Shown: positions 16,846 through 25,191 of the stretch, one piece after another
Numbering within the stretch: position 1 is the first letter of the stretch
How the letters are laid out: every line of letters begins with the position of its first letter
Assembly (NCBI GenBank): GCA_023400235.1
Contig: JAEXFI010000012.1
Coordinates: 248,001-312,000, forward strand
DNA from: Bacillota bacterium
Lineage (GTDB): Bacteria > Bacillota > Clostridia > Acetivibrionales > DSM-1351
DNA length: 64,000 nucleotides
Reading direction: 5' to 3'
Made by a program: the position numbers and the translations under genes
Notes under the pieces: generated by a model
The model's database searches: none
Told to the model about the DNA's origin: nothing
Seen by the model: the letters and a program-made list of their open reading frames with translations, nothing else

Positions 16846-17466
16846 CTAACCTGTCAATCTGGCTACTGCTCTAACCATACTGGAATCAGCGTCTATTTTA
16901 AGCGGAAAGGCCATAACCTCAAATTCCTCGTCCTGACTGAGCTTATCCAGGTTTGTAAGATTTTCAAGGATAAGTACGTTGTTTTTCAGTAAATACTTGT
17001 GCAGTTGGAAGGGGAACCTATCTGGAGACGGCATGTCAATTCCCAGAAGCTTAACCTTGTTTTCAGCCAGATATCTGCAAAAGTTCATGTCCAAAACAGG
17101 GTGGTCAGTGTAGTAGCTGTCTTCCCCGTAATATCTGTCCATCCCAGTATGAATCAGGACTATGCTTTTGCCTTTTAAGGCTTGTACATATGCGGGTTTT
17201 AAGGATATAACAGCTTCATCCTCAGCATGAACGATACCTCCTGTACCGCAAAAATGCTCCACGGGCATTTTTGAAATATACTCCTCCACATCCAGCAGGT
17301 GCATTTTTCCGTCTATATGCGTACCGGCATGCATACCGGTATCAAGCCTGTGGTTATTGTAGCCGGCTTCCTTAAAAACCTGGGTGTGTTCAAGCACCAC
17401 TCTGTCATCTCCCGGATAAACGGGCATTCCTATTTGAATCGGCTGTGAAAGATCAATGATTTTCAT
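16846..17466 (-). CDS. Cyclase-family protein (kynurenine formamidase-like metal hydrolase)
   Basis: 206 residues. It begins MKIIDLSQPIQIGMPVYPGD, the usual opening of the cyclase family (PF04199), and carries the metal-binding signature HAGTHIDGKMHLL near residues 46-58. LLGIDMPSPDRF matches the family's GIDTPS-type loop. Members hydrolyse N-formylkynurenine, cyclic amides or similar substrates. No tryptophan degradation genes are nearby, so the substrate is open. It is transcribed in the same direction as the tRNA-Lys downstream. Confidence 0.85.
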   Translation of the reverse strand: MKIIDLSQPIQIGMPVYPGDDRVVLEHTQVFKEAGYNNHRLDTGMHAGTHIDGKMHLLDVEEYISKMPVEHFCGTGGIVHAEDEAVISLKPAYVQALKGKSIVLIHTGMDRYYGEDSYYTDHPVLDMNFCRYLAENKVKLLGIDMPSPDRFPFQLHKYLLKNNVLILENLTNLDKLSQDEEFEVMAFPLKIDADSSMVRAVARLTG

Positions 17467-17573
17467 TGAGTTTTATCCTTCTCTTTAAATTTATCTCGTA
17501 TGAATTTATGCTGGATAAATTCTGTTCTGATTAAATACTAGCATATTTCAGAGAAGTGTTAAAGCCCCTGAGA

Positions 17574-17592
17574 GCCCCGGCTTCGCCAGGGC
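17574..17592 (-). terminator. Possible weak terminator
   Basis: GC-rich hairpin GCCCTGGC-GAA-GCCGGGGC on the minus strand after the small secreted protein gene. It lacks a good T run. Confidence 0.35.
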
Positions 17593-17612
17593 ACCCTTTT
17601 GGGTCTGCAGGT

Positions 17613-18017
17613 TCACTGCACTACATAATTGGTTACCAACCGGGTTTGCCCGCACAATATCTCTATCTGATACGTTCCGGAGTCGGTATTCTTATCAACC
17701 TTCCAGGTACATAGGACGCTTCCGTCCCTGCCTGCCACAATATTCCGGGTGGTTGTAAAGTCCCTGCCCCCTACCTTGTAGCTGCAAATAATCCTGCAAC
17801 TGCTGTTCGGAGCACATCTTAAAGCCAGAACACCAACCTCCCCCTTTTTTATATAGGGACGTTTGGCAATAACCTGGATACTATCATTTGAATAGGCCTG
17901 GGCAACTATTCCGCCGTTAACCCTTACTGCATTGTTTGGATCTTTCATAAGACGTATGGTTAAAAAACCGTTCATGAACAGGCTTAAAACCAATAAACAA
18001 GGTAAAATACGCTTCAT
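17613..18017 (-). CDS. Small secreted or membrane-anchored protein with an Ig-like fold
   Basis: 134 residues from MKRILPCLLVLSLFMNGFLT; GAGG is 8 bases upstream. An N-terminal hydrophobic segment acts as signal or anchor. The rest (about 45-134) has a beta-sandwich pattern: GEVGVLALRCAPNSSCRIIC, DGSVLCTWKVDKNTDSGTYQ, TRLVTNYVVQ. Four cysteines could form two disulfides. The pattern resembles extracellular Ig/FN3-like modules of clostridial lipoproteins. Function unknown. It lies 51 bases after the PAP2 gene and is probably cotranscribed. Confidence 0.65.
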   Translation of the reverse strand: MKRILPCLLVLSLFMNGFLTIRLMKDPNNAVRVNGGIVAQAYSNDSIQVIAKRPYIKKGEVGVLALRCAPNSSCRIICSYKVGGRDFTTTRNIVAGRDGSVLCTWKVDKNTDSGTYQIEILCGQTRLVTNYVVQ

Positions 18018-18068
18018 AAGCATCACCTCAAAATGTATTTTACCTTATTTTCTCCACAGTAATTTTTT

Positions 18069-18710
18069 TTATTTGCCGGGTGTTCTTGCATATTTTTCCT
18101 GGAGCTTTTCAATTATCAGGGTTACAGCTCCCAGCCAGAAAATCCCGAAGGATAACCCCCCCAGGACATCACTTGCATAATGAACACCCAGATATATTCG
18201 ACTTAATCCTATCAGCAATATCAAACCACAAAGCGCTGCGGCAAAAATTATCTTATAGCCCGAACTCAGATATCTGCAGCACAAATAAATAAGAAAACCG
18301 TAAAAGCAGGTAGCAGCCATGGAGTGTCCGCTGGGGTAACTCAGACCGCTGACCTCGGTCAAATGGAGTATGTCAGGTCTGGCCCTGTTAATCAGCCACT
18401 TCAGTCCCACATTCACTATTGAGCTTAAAGCTACATTCAATATAATAATAGCCGAATAAAAGGAATACTTCCGCCCTTTAATAAAAATTCCCGGTATAAA
18501 CAGAACCGATACACTGCTTAAAAACAAGCCGGATGCAAAAAAAGTGACAGCCCTCATAAAAGAAGTCATTTTTTCCGAAATCATTTTTGATACAAATGAG
18601 TATATACTGGTGTCAAACCCCACAATGTTATTAAAAATCACAGATACAGACAAAAGAACAAACAACAGTAAAGGTGTAATGACAGTTGAAAAAATTCTGA
18701 AGCTCTTCAC
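18069..18710 (-). CDS. PAP2-family membrane phosphatase
   Basis: 213 residues with about six membrane helices. All three motifs of lipid phosphatases of the PAP2 superfamily are visible: KWLINRARPD (motif 1, about 103-112), SYPSGHSMAA (motif 2, catalytic His) and SRIYLGVHYASDVLGG (motif 3, nucleophilic His and Asp). The likely substrate is undecaprenyl pyrophosphate or phosphatidate at the outer face of the membrane. The start is GTG at 18708-18710 with GAGGG 5 bases upstream. Confidence 0.9.
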   Translation of the reverse strand: MKSFRIFSTVITPLLLFVLLSVSVIFNNIVGFDTSIYSFVSKMISEKMTSFMRAVTFFASGLFLSSVSVLFIPGIFIKGRKYSFYSAIIILNVALSSIVNVGLKWLINRARPDILHLTEVSGLSYPSGHSMAATCFYGFLIYLCCRYLSSGYKIIFAAALCGLILLIGLSRIYLGVHYASDVLGGLSFGIFWLGAVTLIIEKLQEKYARTPGK

Positions 18711-18751
18711 TTTTACCCTCTTTTCCGGCTTGAACTGTAAATTAATAAAAC

Positions 18752-18784
18752 AGCAAAAAGCCCGATTTTTAATCGGACTTTTCC
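18752..18784 (-). terminator. Terminator of rubrerythrin
   Basis: On the minus strand AAAAGTCCGATT-AAAA-AATCGGGCTTTTT, a strong stem with a T run 20 bases after the stop codon. Confidence 0.85.
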
Positions 18785-18803
18785 TTGGTATATTTCTGAT
18801 GGA

Positions 18804-19343
18804 TTAATAGTTTTTAGCCACCATCTGGAAGTAAGCCTTTGGATGATCACATACAGGACAAACCTCGGGAGCCTTTTCGCCAACGTGTACGTGTCCGCAG
18901 TTTGCACATTGCCAGATAACTTTTTCACCCTTTATAAACACTGTATTTCCTTCAACATTTTTAAGCAGCGCCAGATATCTTTCTTCATGCTCCTTTTCAA
19001 TTTTAGCTACAGCCTCAAAAAGATATGCGATTTTATCAAAGCCCTCTGCTTTAGCTTCTTTTGCAAAGTTTGCGTACATATCTGTCCACTCGTAATGCTC
19101 TCCGCTGGCAGCATCCTTAAGGTTGGCAGCAGTATCGGGAATACCGTCATGCAACAGCTTGAACCATATTTTTGCATGTTCCTTTTCATTGTTGGCAGTC
19201 TCGGTAAAAAGGGCGGCGATTTGCTCAAAACCTTCCTTTTTTGCCTTTGAAGCATAGTATGTATATTTGTTGCGCGCCTGGGATTCGCCGGCAAATGCCG
19301 CCATCAGATTAGCTTCTGTCTTTGTACCTTTTAAGTTACTCAT
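18804..19343 (-). CDS. rbr: Rubrerythrin
   Basis: 179 residues. It is a peroxide-reducing non-heme iron protein of anaerobes. The N-terminal ferritin-like diiron domain (1-138) has the ligand motifs ESQARNKY, ETANNEKEH and EAVAKIEKEHEERY. A C-terminal rubredoxin domain has the Fe(Cys)4 pairs CANCG and CPVCD. The length is normal. AGGAGG precedes the ATG. A 17-base palindrome upstream could be a peroxide-repressor operator. Confidence 0.97.
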   Translation of the reverse strand: MSNLKGTKTEANLMAAFAGESQARNKYTYYASKAKKEGFEQIAALFTETANNEKEHAKIWFKLLHDGIPDTAANLKDAASGEHYEWTDMYANFAKEAKAEGFDKIAYLFEAVAKIEKEHEERYLALLKNVEGNTVFIKGEKVIWQCANCGHVHVGEKAPEVCPVCDHPKAYFQMVAKNY

Positions 19344-19397
19344 TGAAAACCTCCTTGAAAATAATAAAATAAGATTTAGATTAAACTTTTAAGAATG

Positions 19398-19414
19398 TTA
19401 TTATGACATAATAA
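19398..19414. promoter_or_regulatory. Palindrome upstream of rubrerythrin (PerR-box-like)
   Basis: TTATTATG-A-CATAATAA is a perfect 8-1-8 inverted repeat, 55 bases before the rbr start codon. It resembles the Fur/PerR 7-1-7 consensus TTATAAT-N-ATTATAA. Role inferred from position only. Confidence 0.4.
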
Positions 19415-19683
19415 ATCATAATTAATATACCACACTTTTAAAATTATAACCAAATTTTATCTATAAATTTTAAAGGTTAATTTTAATACCCCGGCATAAA
19501 ATATGTGCCTTTCAATTTTCACCCGTCATACGGATTATATAATAAAAAAAAGGGTATAAATCTACCAGTATATATTATATGCTTATAAAAACAGTTATAA
19601 TAGCATTTATAATAACAGGTGTAATAGCATTTATAATACAGATAGTTTTACTTCACAAAGTAAACAACTTCCGGGAGGTCAAT

Positions 19684-20163
19684 ATGGACAAAAAAATATA
19701 TAAAAAGGTTTCGGACTCACGAACAGAGCAAATTCAGATTCTGATGCCGGAGCACATAAACGGCTTTAACCGGCTATTTGGGGGAAGACTAATGGAATGG
19801 ATAGATGTGGTTGCGGCTGTGGTAGCCAGACGTCACTCCGGCTGCAATGTAACTACCGCCTCCATTGATAACCTTCAATTTAAAGCAGCAGCATATGTAA
19901 ACAGCACTATCTTTCTTACAGGTCAAATCACTTATGTTGGTAATACCTCCATGGAGGTCAGGGTTACAACCTATGTTGAAAAGCTTGACGGGATGAGGCA
20001 CATGATAAACAGGGCCTATCTTGTACTGGTTGCACTGGACGAAAACGACCATCCGGTTCAGGTTCCAGGCCTTACTCTTGAAACCGAAGAAGAAAAACTG
20101 GAATGGGAAGCAGGCAAAAAGCGCAGCAAATTGAGAAAGCAGAGAAGGCTTGAAGCTTTTTAG
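19684..20163 (+). CDS. Acyl-CoA thioesterase, hotdog fold (YkhA-like)
   Basis: 159 residues from MDKKIYKKVSDSRTEQIQIL; GGGAGG lies 6 bases upstream. A longer frame from 19579 would add a hydrophobic segment but has no ribosome binding site. It hydrolyses acyl-CoA thioesters. The family signature NRLFGGRLMEWIDVVAAVVA contains the catalytic Asp of the acyl-CoA hydrolase (BFIT/YciA) group, followed by NVTTASIDNLQF. The end overlaps the end of the convergent ATPase gene by four bases (TTAG serving both stops). Confidence 0.88.
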   Translation: MDKKIYKKVSDSRTEQIQILMPEHINGFNRLFGGRLMEWIDVVAAVVARRHSGCNVTTASIDNLQFKAAAYVNSTIFLTGQITYVGNTSMEVRVTTYVEKLDGMRHMINRAYLVLVALDENDHPVQVPGLTLETEEEKLEWEAGKKRSKLRKQRRLEAF

Positions 20164-20915
20164 CCTCCGTCTTTATCTTCCTTGAATAAATAATCCATCA
20201 TCTTTTCAGGATTGTTCAGGAACTGCCTTGTTATGATATAATGTTCCGTTTCTTCATATGGTATGCTTCTTATTCCCTTTTCGTCAAACATAAGTATATC
20301 CGCATGAGGGTATGCCATTAAAATTGGAGAATGGGTAGCTATTATAAACTGTGAATTATTATTTACAAGCTCGTTGATTTTAACAAGTAAAGAAAGCTGT
20401 CTGGTTGAAGACAGGGCAGCTTCCGGCTCATCCAATATATACAGGCCGTTTCCCATGAACCGGTTTAAGACCAACGCTATAAAGCTTTCCCCATGTGACT
20501 GCCTGTGCAGGGATTTTCCTCCGTACATATGAATAAAAGGGGCGGAGACTGCTTTATCCAGCCTGTCAATTTCGGTAGCTACATTATAAAAGCTCTCAGC
20601 TCTCAGGAAAAAGCCGTCTTTCGGTCGCTTAACTCCTTTTGTCAGCGTCATATGCCTGTAAAGCACCGAATGTGTTTCCTGGGAGGAAAAATTAAAGTTC
20701 ATGGTACCTCCCTCTGCATTGAAACCCATGTTGACCGCTATGGCTTCAAGAAGGGTAGACTTTCCCGAGCCGTTTTCTCCCACAAAAAAGGTTACTCTCT
20801 TGTTAAAATCCAACTGCTCTACATTTCTAAAGCTGGGCAAATGGGAAACATAGGCATCCTCCAGCTCTGCCTCCTTGTGCAGCCTTAAGCCGCTGATAAA
20901 TAAATTGCTGAACAT
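20160..20915 (-). CDS. AAA-type ATPase, ABC/SMC-like (COG3910-like)
   Basis: 251 residues, cytoplasmic. It has Walker A FFVGENGSGKSTLLEAIA (about residues 43-60), the ABC-like signature region SHGESFIALVLNRF, Walker B LYILDEPEAALS, and the switch His in IATHSPILM. The overall order matches small stand-alone predicted ATPases with an AAA_21-type fold. Role unknown; members are often monocistronic, as here. A short AGGG lies just before the ATG, so the start is moderately certain. Confidence 0.85.
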   Translation of the reverse strand: MFSNLFISGLRLHKEAELEDAYVSHLPSFRNVEQLDFNKRVTFFVGENGSGKSTLLEAIAVNMGFNAEGGTMNFNFSSQETHSVLYRHMTLTKGVKRPKDGFFLRAESFYNVATEIDRLDKAVSAPFIHMYGGKSLHRQSHGESFIALVLNRFMGNGLYILDEPEAALSSTRQLSLLVKINELVNNNSQFIIATHSPILMAYPHADILMFDEKGIRSIPYEETEHYIITRQFLNNPEKMMDYLFKEDKDGG

Positions 20916-21126
20916 TTCCCTAAGTACTCCTTGATTGGTCTTTTTCCTGTTTGTACAGTTACAACTACTATTATATACTATTTAATGCTGGCGGCACAGG
21001 GGTTGAATGTAGCTGAGAGAATAAAGCGCCCCAAAGGGCTTTTCAAAATTTTATCTGAAATTGCATGAAAAATTAAATAAAATATGAAATAATCTATATA
21101 TAAAATCTGAGCAGGAGCATATAAAT

Positions 21127-21858
21127 ATGGATGCCAAACACCTATGTGAAATAATTGGACAGAGCAATAACATAGTCTTTTTCGGAGGGGCCGGTATGAG
21201 CACCGAATCGGGCATAGCAGATTTCCGTTCGGAAAACGGACTTTATAGAACCTCCGTGGGGTATTTGTACCCACCTGAGACTATGTTGTCACACAGCTTT
21301 TTTTTCTCACACACTGTTGATTTTTACAACTTCTACAGAGAAAAAATGATTTTCAAAAATGCCCGGCCAAATCCGGGACATATTGCCCTTGCAACACTGG
21401 AGCAGCTTGGCAGGCTAAAGTGTGTGGTTACTCAGAATATTGACGGGCTGCATCAGCTTGCAGGCAGTAAGACAGTTTATGAACTGCATGGTTCGGTTCA
21501 TAGAAACTACTGCACAAAGTGCCGTAAATTTTACCCGCTTGACTATATTGCCGATTCCAGAGACATACCTCTGTGTTCCCAATGCGGCGGAATTGTAAAA
21601 CCCGACGTGGTTCTATACGAGGAAGTACTTGATGACATGATAGTTAATGGCGCAATAACAGCAATCAGCAAGGCAGAAGTATTGATTGTGGGAGGTACGT
21701 CACTGGTAGTATATCCTGCTGCAGGTCTTATTAATTATTTCAAGGGAGACAAGCTGATCTTGATAAATAAAAGCACCACACCTTATGACTCTAAGGCAGA
21801 TATGGTATTTCACCAGCCTGTGGGCAAGCTCTTGAGTTCTGCCGTGAACATGCTGTAA
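21127..21858 (+). CDS. cobB: NAD-dependent protein deacylase, sirtuin family
   Basis: 243 residues. It removes acetyl groups from lysines using NAD+. The NAD-binding motif GGAGMSTESGIADFRS (about 19-34), TQNIDGLHQLAG, and the catalytic His in ELHGSVHRNYC are present. The zinc site is formed by CTKC and CSQC. GGTSLVVYPAAG closes the Rossmann fold. AGGAG is 9 bases before the ATG. The gene is probably monocistronic and convergent with crcB. Confidence 0.95.
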   Translation: MDAKHLCEIIGQSNNIVFFGGAGMSTESGIADFRSENGLYRTSVGYLYPPETMLSHSFFFSHTVDFYNFYREKMIFKNARPNPGHIALATLEQLGRLKCVVTQNIDGLHQLAGSKTVYELHGSVHRNYCTKCRKFYPLDYIADSRDIPLCSQCGGIVKPDVVLYEEVLDDMIVNGAITAISKAEVLIVGGTSLVVYPAAGLINYFKGDKLILINKSTTPYDSKADMVFHQPVGKLLSSAVNML

Positions 21859-21894
21859 AAATACCGGACAACAAGGCCAAGTCCCATTATTGCA

Positions 21895-22263
21895 TTATGC
21901 AGCCAGCAGCTTTCCCAGAACAGTGCCGGACAAACACAAGGCAATGCTTAAAGCTACGTTGAGAACTGCAAACAAAGTATTTCCATTCTGGTAGAGATTT
22001 ACAGTCTCGAGGCTAAAGGTGGAGAAGGTTGTAAACCCTCCAAGTATTCCCGTAGTCAAAAAAAGCAGTAATCTTTTGTTGCTGGGATACATCATTGAGA
22101 ATAACTGTGTAAGCATTCCTATTAAAAAAGAACCTATCAGGTTTATTATTAAAGTCGAAACAGGAAAATTCACGGGGTTTATCCTATTAATAAATATTGA
22201 CAGCAAATACCTGGAAATCGCTCCAATAAAACCTCCGCAGCCCACAGCCAGCGCATTCAGCAT
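21895..22263 (-). CDS. crcB: Fluoride channel Fluc
   Basis: 122 residues with four membrane helices. It exports fluoride as a dual-topology dimer. Family motifs are GCGGFIGAISRYLLS, TLIINLIGSFLIGM (with the conserved Asn) and GILGGFTTFSTFSLE. A single copy is present. I looked for a fluoride (crcB) riboswitch in the 280 bases upstream and did not recognise one. Confidence 0.93.
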   Translation of the reverse strand: MLNALAVGCGGFIGAISRYLLSIFINRINPVNFPVSTLIINLIGSFLIGMLTQLFSMMYPSNKRLLLFLTTGILGGFTTFSTFSLETVNLYQNGNTLFAVLNVALSIALCLSGTVLGKLLAA

Positions 22264-22542
22264 AACCTTCTCCTTTAACTTGTTCCAGTTTAAATTCTGC
22301 TATAGCTATTATACTGCAAAATCCATGAGCTCTCAAATATACAGTTTCATTTATTATGAATCAAACTCATTTTTAGACAAAATGCACTAAAACAGCCTCT
22401 CCTTTTCAGTAAATATGACAAATATTAGTCCTTGCTGAAAAATACTTTTGTAATGCTAATAAGATTATGTTAAATTAATTATTGCGAGTTTAATGATTTA
22501 AAAATTCAGTAGAAAAAAAATACTGTTTTTAAATCGTTGACT

Positions 22543-22690
22543 GCTCTCTGGAGAGTCCCATTTTTGGGCGCCGAAGGTGCAAGGAAAGGCTTTCAGCTTT
22601 TCCGGTCTCTCAGGCAAAAGGACAGAGCTACTAAAGCTTCATGTCTTTCTCTTTTGAGGGCCAAAACAAACAATGTTTTGGCTTTTTTGA
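22543..22690 (+). promoter_or_regulatory. Glycine riboswitch (single aptamer) with terminator
   Basis: The gcvT-type aptamer core can be read: CTCTGGAGAG (about 22546-22555), GCGCCGAAGGTGCAAG (22568-22583), and TCTCAGGCAAAAGGACAGAGC (about 22608-22628) closing P1 (GCTCT/AGAGC). The expression platform GCCAAAACAAACAATGTTTTGGC followed by TTTTTT (22660-22688) is an intrinsic terminator. Only one aptamer is seen, whereas glycine riboswitches are often tandem. It lies just upstream of an amino-acid/cation symporter. Confidence 0.93.
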
Positions 22691-22723
22691 TTTTCAAAAA
22701 TTCAAGAAGGGATTGGTCAGAAA

Positions 22724-24139
22724 ATGTTAGAAAGAATCGACAGCTTTATCACCTGGTTTGACGGTATCGTATGGGGACTTCCCCTCATCATACTGGTTTT
22801 ACTTGTAGGAATTTTAATGACTGCTCGTACAGGTCTGCTGCAAGTCAGACATCTCCCCCGTGCCCTAAGGTATATGGTTAAAAATGAAGAAGGAGGAACC
22901 GGAGAAGTTTCCAGCTTTGGTGCACTGTGCACAGCACTGTCCGCCACCATCGGAACAGGTAATATTGTAGGTGTTGCCACCGCTATAGTTGCCGGAGGTC
23001 CCGGAGCGCTCTTCTGGATGTGGATTGCAGCATTTTTCGGAATGGCTACAAAGTATGCTGAAGGACTCCTGGCAATTAAATTCCGTACTGTGGATAGTAA
23101 CGGTCATGTTTTGGGCGGACCATTCTATTACATAGAAAATGGTATGGGCAAGCGCTGGAAATGGCTTGCAAAGGCCTTTGCATTTTTTGGAGCCGCAGCC
23201 GGATTAATGGGAATAGGAACCTTCGTTCAGATTAACGGTATATCAGATGCAGTTCATAATTACTTTGACAAGAATGATAGTTGGACAATATCTCTTTTAG
23301 GTACGAATTATTCCTGGACAATTGTAATTACCGCAATTGTAGTTACACTTTGTGCCGGCCTGGTCATCATCGGAGGCCTGAAAAGAATTGCCAGCGTATC
23401 AGAAATAATCGTTCCTTTTATGGCAATTTTTTATGTACTGGCAACACTTATAGTGGTTGTTGCAAATGCAAAAGCAATTCCCGGAGCACTGGTTGAAGTA
23501 TTTGAAGGTGCTTTCGGTCTGAGAGCAGTTGGCGGAGGCGCACTTGGCGCAATGCTTGTTGCCATGCAAAAGGGTATTGCCAGGGGTATCTTCTCCAACG
23601 AGTCAGGTCTGGGAAGTGCGCCCATAGCGGCAGCAGCGGCAAAAACCCACGAGCCTGCACGTCAGGGATTGGTATCCATGACCGGAACCTTCGTGGATAC
23701 AATAATAATCTGTACAATGACAGGACTTTGCATCATTACGACCGGCTCCTGGAATATTGGCTTAAAGGGTGCCGCCGTAACCCAGAAGGCATTTGAGTCG
23801 GGATTCAGTTTTTCTCCCTCGGTAGGCTCCTTCATACTAATGCTGAGCCTGGTATTCTTTGCATTTACCACCATCATCGGATGGAACTATTATGCCGAGC
23901 GCTGTATGGAATATCTCACCAACGGAAATATGAAGGTGGTCAAGGTCTACCGCTGGCTGTATATCCTGGCAGTTTTTGCAGGACCCTTTATGGCTATTGA
24001 GATGGTCTGGAATATTTCAGATATCTTCAACGGGATGATGGCCTTCCCCAATCTGATAGCTCTGATAGCTCTCAGCGGGGTTGTGGCTGCTGAAACCAGA
24101 AAATACTTTATAAAGGTCAAGGAACAGAACCTGAGATAG
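22724..24139 (+). CDS. Sodium:alanine/glycine symporter (AgcS family)
   Basis: 471 residues with 10-11 membrane helices. It takes up, or at high level vents, glycine/alanine with Na+. Family signatures are TARTGLLQVRHLPRALRYMV, ATIGTGNIVGVATAIVAGGPGA, MQKGIARGIFSNESGLGSAPI and IIGWNYYAERC. The length is normal for AgcS. A glycine riboswitch sits directly upstream, which supports glycine as the physiological ligand. The ribosome binding site is AGAAGGG about 12 bases before the ATG, somewhat distant. Confidence 0.95.
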   Translation: MLERIDSFITWFDGIVWGLPLIILVLLVGILMTARTGLLQVRHLPRALRYMVKNEEGGTGEVSSFGALCTALSATIGTGNIVGVATAIVAGGPGALFWMWIAAFFGMATKYAEGLLAIKFRTVDSNGHVLGGPFYYIENGMGKRWKWLAKAFAFFGAAAGLMGIGTFVQINGISDAVHNYFDKNDSWTISLLGTNYSWTIVITAIVVTLCAGLVIIGGLKRIASVSEIIVPFMAIFYVLATLIVVVANAKAIPGALVEVFEGAFGLRAVGGGALGAMLVAMQKGIARGIFSNESGLGSAPIAAAAAKTHEPARQGLVSMTGTFVDTIIICTMTGLCIITTGSWNIGLKGAAVTQKAFESGFSFSPSVGSFILMLSLVFFAFTTIIGWNYYAERCMEYLTNGNMKVVKVYRWLYILAVFAGPFMAIEMVWNISDIFNGMMAFPNLIALIALSGVVAAETRKYFIKVKEQNLR

Positions 24140-24160
24140 AAAATCAGCTGACGACTGTTT

Positions 24161-24213
24161 AAGAACCAGCAAATGTACCGGCTATCTGCCGTGCTTTTGC
24201 TGGTTTTTTTATA
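24161..24213 (+). terminator. Terminator of agcS
   Basis: AACCAGCAAA pairs with TTTTGCTGGTT with an inner GGCTATCTGCC pairing, followed by a run of T. Confidence 0.85.
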
Positions 24214-24357
24214 ACAGTGCTTTTGATATAACAAATATTGGAAACATATTTAAACAATTCACAATTAAAAGGCATAGGCATCAATAAGCTTACAGACAGC
24301 TTAATAAAAAGGCGCTAAAAATCGCTAAAAATAAATAATATTTTTTATCAATTTGTA

Positions 24358-24386
24358 TTTACACAAAAATTTTCATGTGTTATAAT
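24358..24386 (+). promoter_or_regulatory. Sigma-A promoter of tRNA-Pro
   Basis: TTTACA (24358-24363), a 17-base spacer, and TATAAT (24381-24386), 13 bases before the tRNA. Confidence 0.75.
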
Positions 24387-24399
24387 GATTGAGCGTTAT

Positions 24400-24477
24400 C
24401 GGGATGTAGCTCAGTTTGGCTAGAGTGCTTGCTTGGGGTGCAAGAGGTCGCGTGTTCAAGTCACGTCATTCCGACCA
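24400..24477 (+). tRNA. tRNA-Pro (anticodon GGG)
   Basis: Acceptor CGGGATG/CATTCCG, D arm with TAGCTCAGTTTGGCTAGAG, anticodon arm CTTGC-TTGGGGT-GCAAG with anticodon GGG, T arm with GTGTTCAAGTCAC, encoded CCA. The R-Y pattern fits bacterial tRNA-Pro. Confidence 0.93.
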
Positions 24478-24480
24478 ACA

Positions 24481-24521
24481 GAAAAAAGCAGCTTTCAAGA
24501 TGTTGAAAGCTGCTTTTTTCA
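24481..24521 (+). terminator. Terminator of tRNA-Pro
   Basis: GAAAAAAGCAGCTTTCAA pairs with TTGAAAGCTGCTTTTTTC, a near-perfect stem with a T run. Confidence 0.9.
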
Positions 24522-24552
24522 TTTTTGTATTTTTGCATAATTGGCCGTTTTC

Positions 24553-24717
24553 TTATGGGTTCTGCTTCTTCTGCTGCTTCTTTTTATTTAATGCCTTCTC
24601 AAACTCGTTGTGCATTTCTTCGTCATTTTTTTCCCTGGTACCTGACCTGTCCTCCTTTTTGTGGCTTCTGGTCACCTTTGTCACCGGGTAAACTGCCGAC
24701 ACTCTTTTGATTTCCAT
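24553..24717 (-). CDS. Small highly charged protein, 54 aa, unknown
   Basis: Starts MEIKRVSAVYPVTKVTRSHK; GGAGGTGG is 4-6 bases before this ATG, so the longer upstream frame is rejected. Strongly basic and acidic throughout, Lys/Gln-rich end (KKKQQKKQNP). No membrane segment. The opening resembles small conserved clostridial proteins of unknown role. The good ribosome binding site argues that it is translated. Confidence 0.6.
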   Translation of the reverse strand: MEIKRVSAVYPVTKVTRSHKKEDRSGTREKNDEEMHNEFEKALNKKKQQKKQNP

Positions 24718-24842
24718 ATAACCACCTCCCCGTAATATGAAAATACGTGAGTCATATATAATATATATCGGCAGAAAAAAAACAGCCCTTACTGCTTTTG
24801 CAATAAAGGCCATCTATTTCGCTAATAAAAATTTTCAACAGC

Positions 24843-25016
24843 TTAGTATTTTCTTGCACTGCTTTTGTTTATAACCCTGAAAATAATATAGCCGATGAGT
24901 CCTATAATAGCTATGGGGAATAAAAGATTCAATACAAATCCTACAATTCTCAATGCTATTATAAATAAGAAAATCATACCAATGATTGTTAACAGTTTTT
25001 TAAATCTATCATCCAT
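24843..25016 (-). CDS. Small membrane protein, 57 aa, unknown
   Basis: Reads MDDRFKKLLTIIGMIFLFII, then ALRIVGFVLNLLFPIAIIGL and IGYIIFRVINKSSARKY. GGGAGG is about 8 bases upstream of the ATG. Two hydrophobic stretches (about 9-32 and 34-47) predict a membrane hairpin with basic ends. Function unknown. Confidence 0.65.
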   Translation of the reverse strand: MDDRFKKLLTIIGMIFLFIIALRIVGFVLNLLFPIAIIGLIGYIIFRVINKSSARKY

Positions 25017-25191
25017 TTTCTCTACCTCCCAGATTATTTATAGGTAAATTATACACCTGGAAGTTAAATTTGTCTATAATTTTTTAAAAATATTTAATCA
25101 GTTTATTAATTTTTTTAATATATCAATCAATATACTTAATTTTCAGGTGCAGAGCACTAACTCTTTCCAATAAATAAGAGATACGCTCTGT

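Noticed and set aside
19579..19683. N-terminal membrane segment extending the thioesterase
   Set aside because: The upstream ATG has no ribosome binding site, whereas GGGAGG sits 6 bases before the ATG at 19684.
22264..22542. Possible fluoride riboswitch for crcB
   Set aside because: I could not find the conserved pseudoknot segments of the crcB motif on the minus strand upstream of the gene.
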